The position numbers and the translations under genes were made by a program. A DNA stretch of 5,666 nt from Lysinibacillus sp. (lineage in GTDB: Bacteria; Bacillota; Bacilli; Bacillales_A; Planococcaceae). Shown in pieces: positions 5,065 to 5,666 of the stretch. Under the pieces are notes generated by a model that worked only from the letters and a program-made list of their open reading frames with translations, searched no databases and was not told the origin of the DNA. Location of the stretch: the NCBI GenBank assembly GCA_012735355.1, contig JAAYHP010000274.1, positions 1 to 5,666 of the forward strand, read 5' to 3'. Within the stretch, counting starts at the first letter, position 1; each line of letters starts with the position of its first letter.

Positions 5065-5666
5065 TTGGGATTTTTTAAAAGCAGTAACCCAGGTGAGCGA
5101 AGCCAATTAGCATTATATTTTTCAATTCCTATCCTATCGTGGGCACTTTATGATTTTGCTATACGATTTTTTCATCAAATATTAATACGGTCTTTTTTCC
5201 TTTTTACATGGATGAAGTGCTTGGTACCGATGCGGTCATGCAGCAAGTAGCAAGCACCTTTATTTCCTATGCGAACGCCTGCGCAAGCTTTTTCTTAGTT
5301 TTATTTTCCCCTTATATGGTGTTTGGATTGATCAAACAGGTTTGAAAAAGCGATTTATTGTTTGGTTCGCATCCATTTCTATCTTTTTTACTTTTATGAT
5401 GGGGGTTTTCGCTGAATTAAATATTCCAATTCACTTTTCTGGGGTTCCTCTTAGTTTATTTTTAGTTGTTGTGAGCTTTGTCATTGCAAAATTTTGCTTT
5501 AATTCCAGTTTAGTATTTTACGATACAATGCTTGGTGACCTAGGAACGAAAGAAGAAGTGCCATTAATATCAGGGTTCGGTGTTGCGGTAGGTTATTTAG
5601 GAACGATTGTTGGATTATCAGTCTACTTTTTTGTTTCCGATGGTGGGTATCATCAGGCTTTTATTC
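5065..5666 (+). pseudogene. UMF1/Atg22-like MFS transporter, two frameshifts, 3' truncated by window edge
   Basis: Three consecutive frames encode one MFS protein. Segment 1 (to 5160) ends SIPILSWALYDFA, the start of transmembrane helix 1 in the UMF1 family. One base is missing at 5161: restoring AAT-ACG gives the expected ANT, and the second frame reads IFSSNINTVFFPFYMDEVLG, on to SYANACASFFLVLFS. Another base is missing near 5310: one added base gives PLYGVWIDQTGLKKRF, and the third frame stays open to the window end. That last frame includes FYDTMLGDLG and ISGFGVAVGYLGTIVGL, typical of UMF1 transporters. Without correction the first frame stops at 5248-5250 and the second at 5343-5345. The start is probably TTG 5065 (GGGAG at 5052-5056, 8-nt spacer); ATG 5050 and TTG 5062 are alternatives. 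It is either a decaying gene or has sequencing errors, since both sites touch short homopolymers. The transported substrate is unknown. Confidence 0.85.

Noticed and set aside
5166..5173. Programmed -1 ribosomal frameshift in the transporter
   Set aside because: The T run could slip, but the product would lose the conserved Asn-Thr of DFANT, a second slip at 5310 would also be needed, and transporters of this family are not known for frameshifting.
5050..5250. A complete small membrane protein of about 67 aa
   Set aside because: Only its first half, to 5160, is real transporter sequence; the residues after 5161 are out of frame, and the family sequence continues in the next frame.

Overview
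The window looks like chromosome from a low-GC, endospore-forming Bacillaceae species. The base composition is AT-rich, Shine-Dalgarno sites are strong (AAGGAGG type), some starts are TTG, and there is a sporulation-type histidine kinase, a Spo0E-family phosphatase and DUF2187/YkvS. Several genes correspond to members of the Bacillus subtilis ykv-ykw neighbourhood (kinD-mhqR, ykvS, ykwC, with spo0E nearby). The segment therefore looks like ordinary inherited chromosome with local insertions rather than a mobile island.

Layout. Positions 2-1012 (+) hold the 3' part of a sensor histidine kinase (PAS-like end, HisKA, HATPase_c) whose start lies outside the window. A consensus sigma-A promoter directly after its stop drives a MarR-family repressor closely resembling MhqR (1080-1526, +). 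Positions 1528-1786 are a non-coding, GC-rich, highly palindromic repeat-like element with near-perfect 19-bp terminal inverted repeats. It carries a 17-bp-stem hairpin that can terminate transcription from both sides. It separates mhqR from a minus-strand pair: a CPBP-family membrane protein (2516-3127) followed by a lipoprotein of unknown function (1789-2451). Upstream of these, ykvS (3206-3400, -) ends in its own terminator.

From a divergent intergenic region at 3401-3516, two small plus-strand genes follow: an unrecognised 62-aa protein (3517-3705) and a 55-aa Spo0E-like aspartyl-phosphate phosphatase (3756-3923), closed by a terminator at 4007-4034. Next is a 3-hydroxyisobutyrate dehydrogenase-like enzyme of the YkwC type (4148-5014). 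Last is a UMF1/Atg22-like MFS transporter gene running off the right edge and broken by two single-base losses (near 5161 and 5310).

Functionally, the kinase and the Spo0E-like protein are candidates for opposing inputs into the Spo0A phosphorelay. MhqR probably controls quinone/electrophile detoxification genes located elsewhere. I found no CRISPR, defence system, prophage, tRNA or rRNA. The most unusual items are the structured repeat element, the doubly frameshifted transporter, and the CPBP protein that lacks the usual second-motif histidine.
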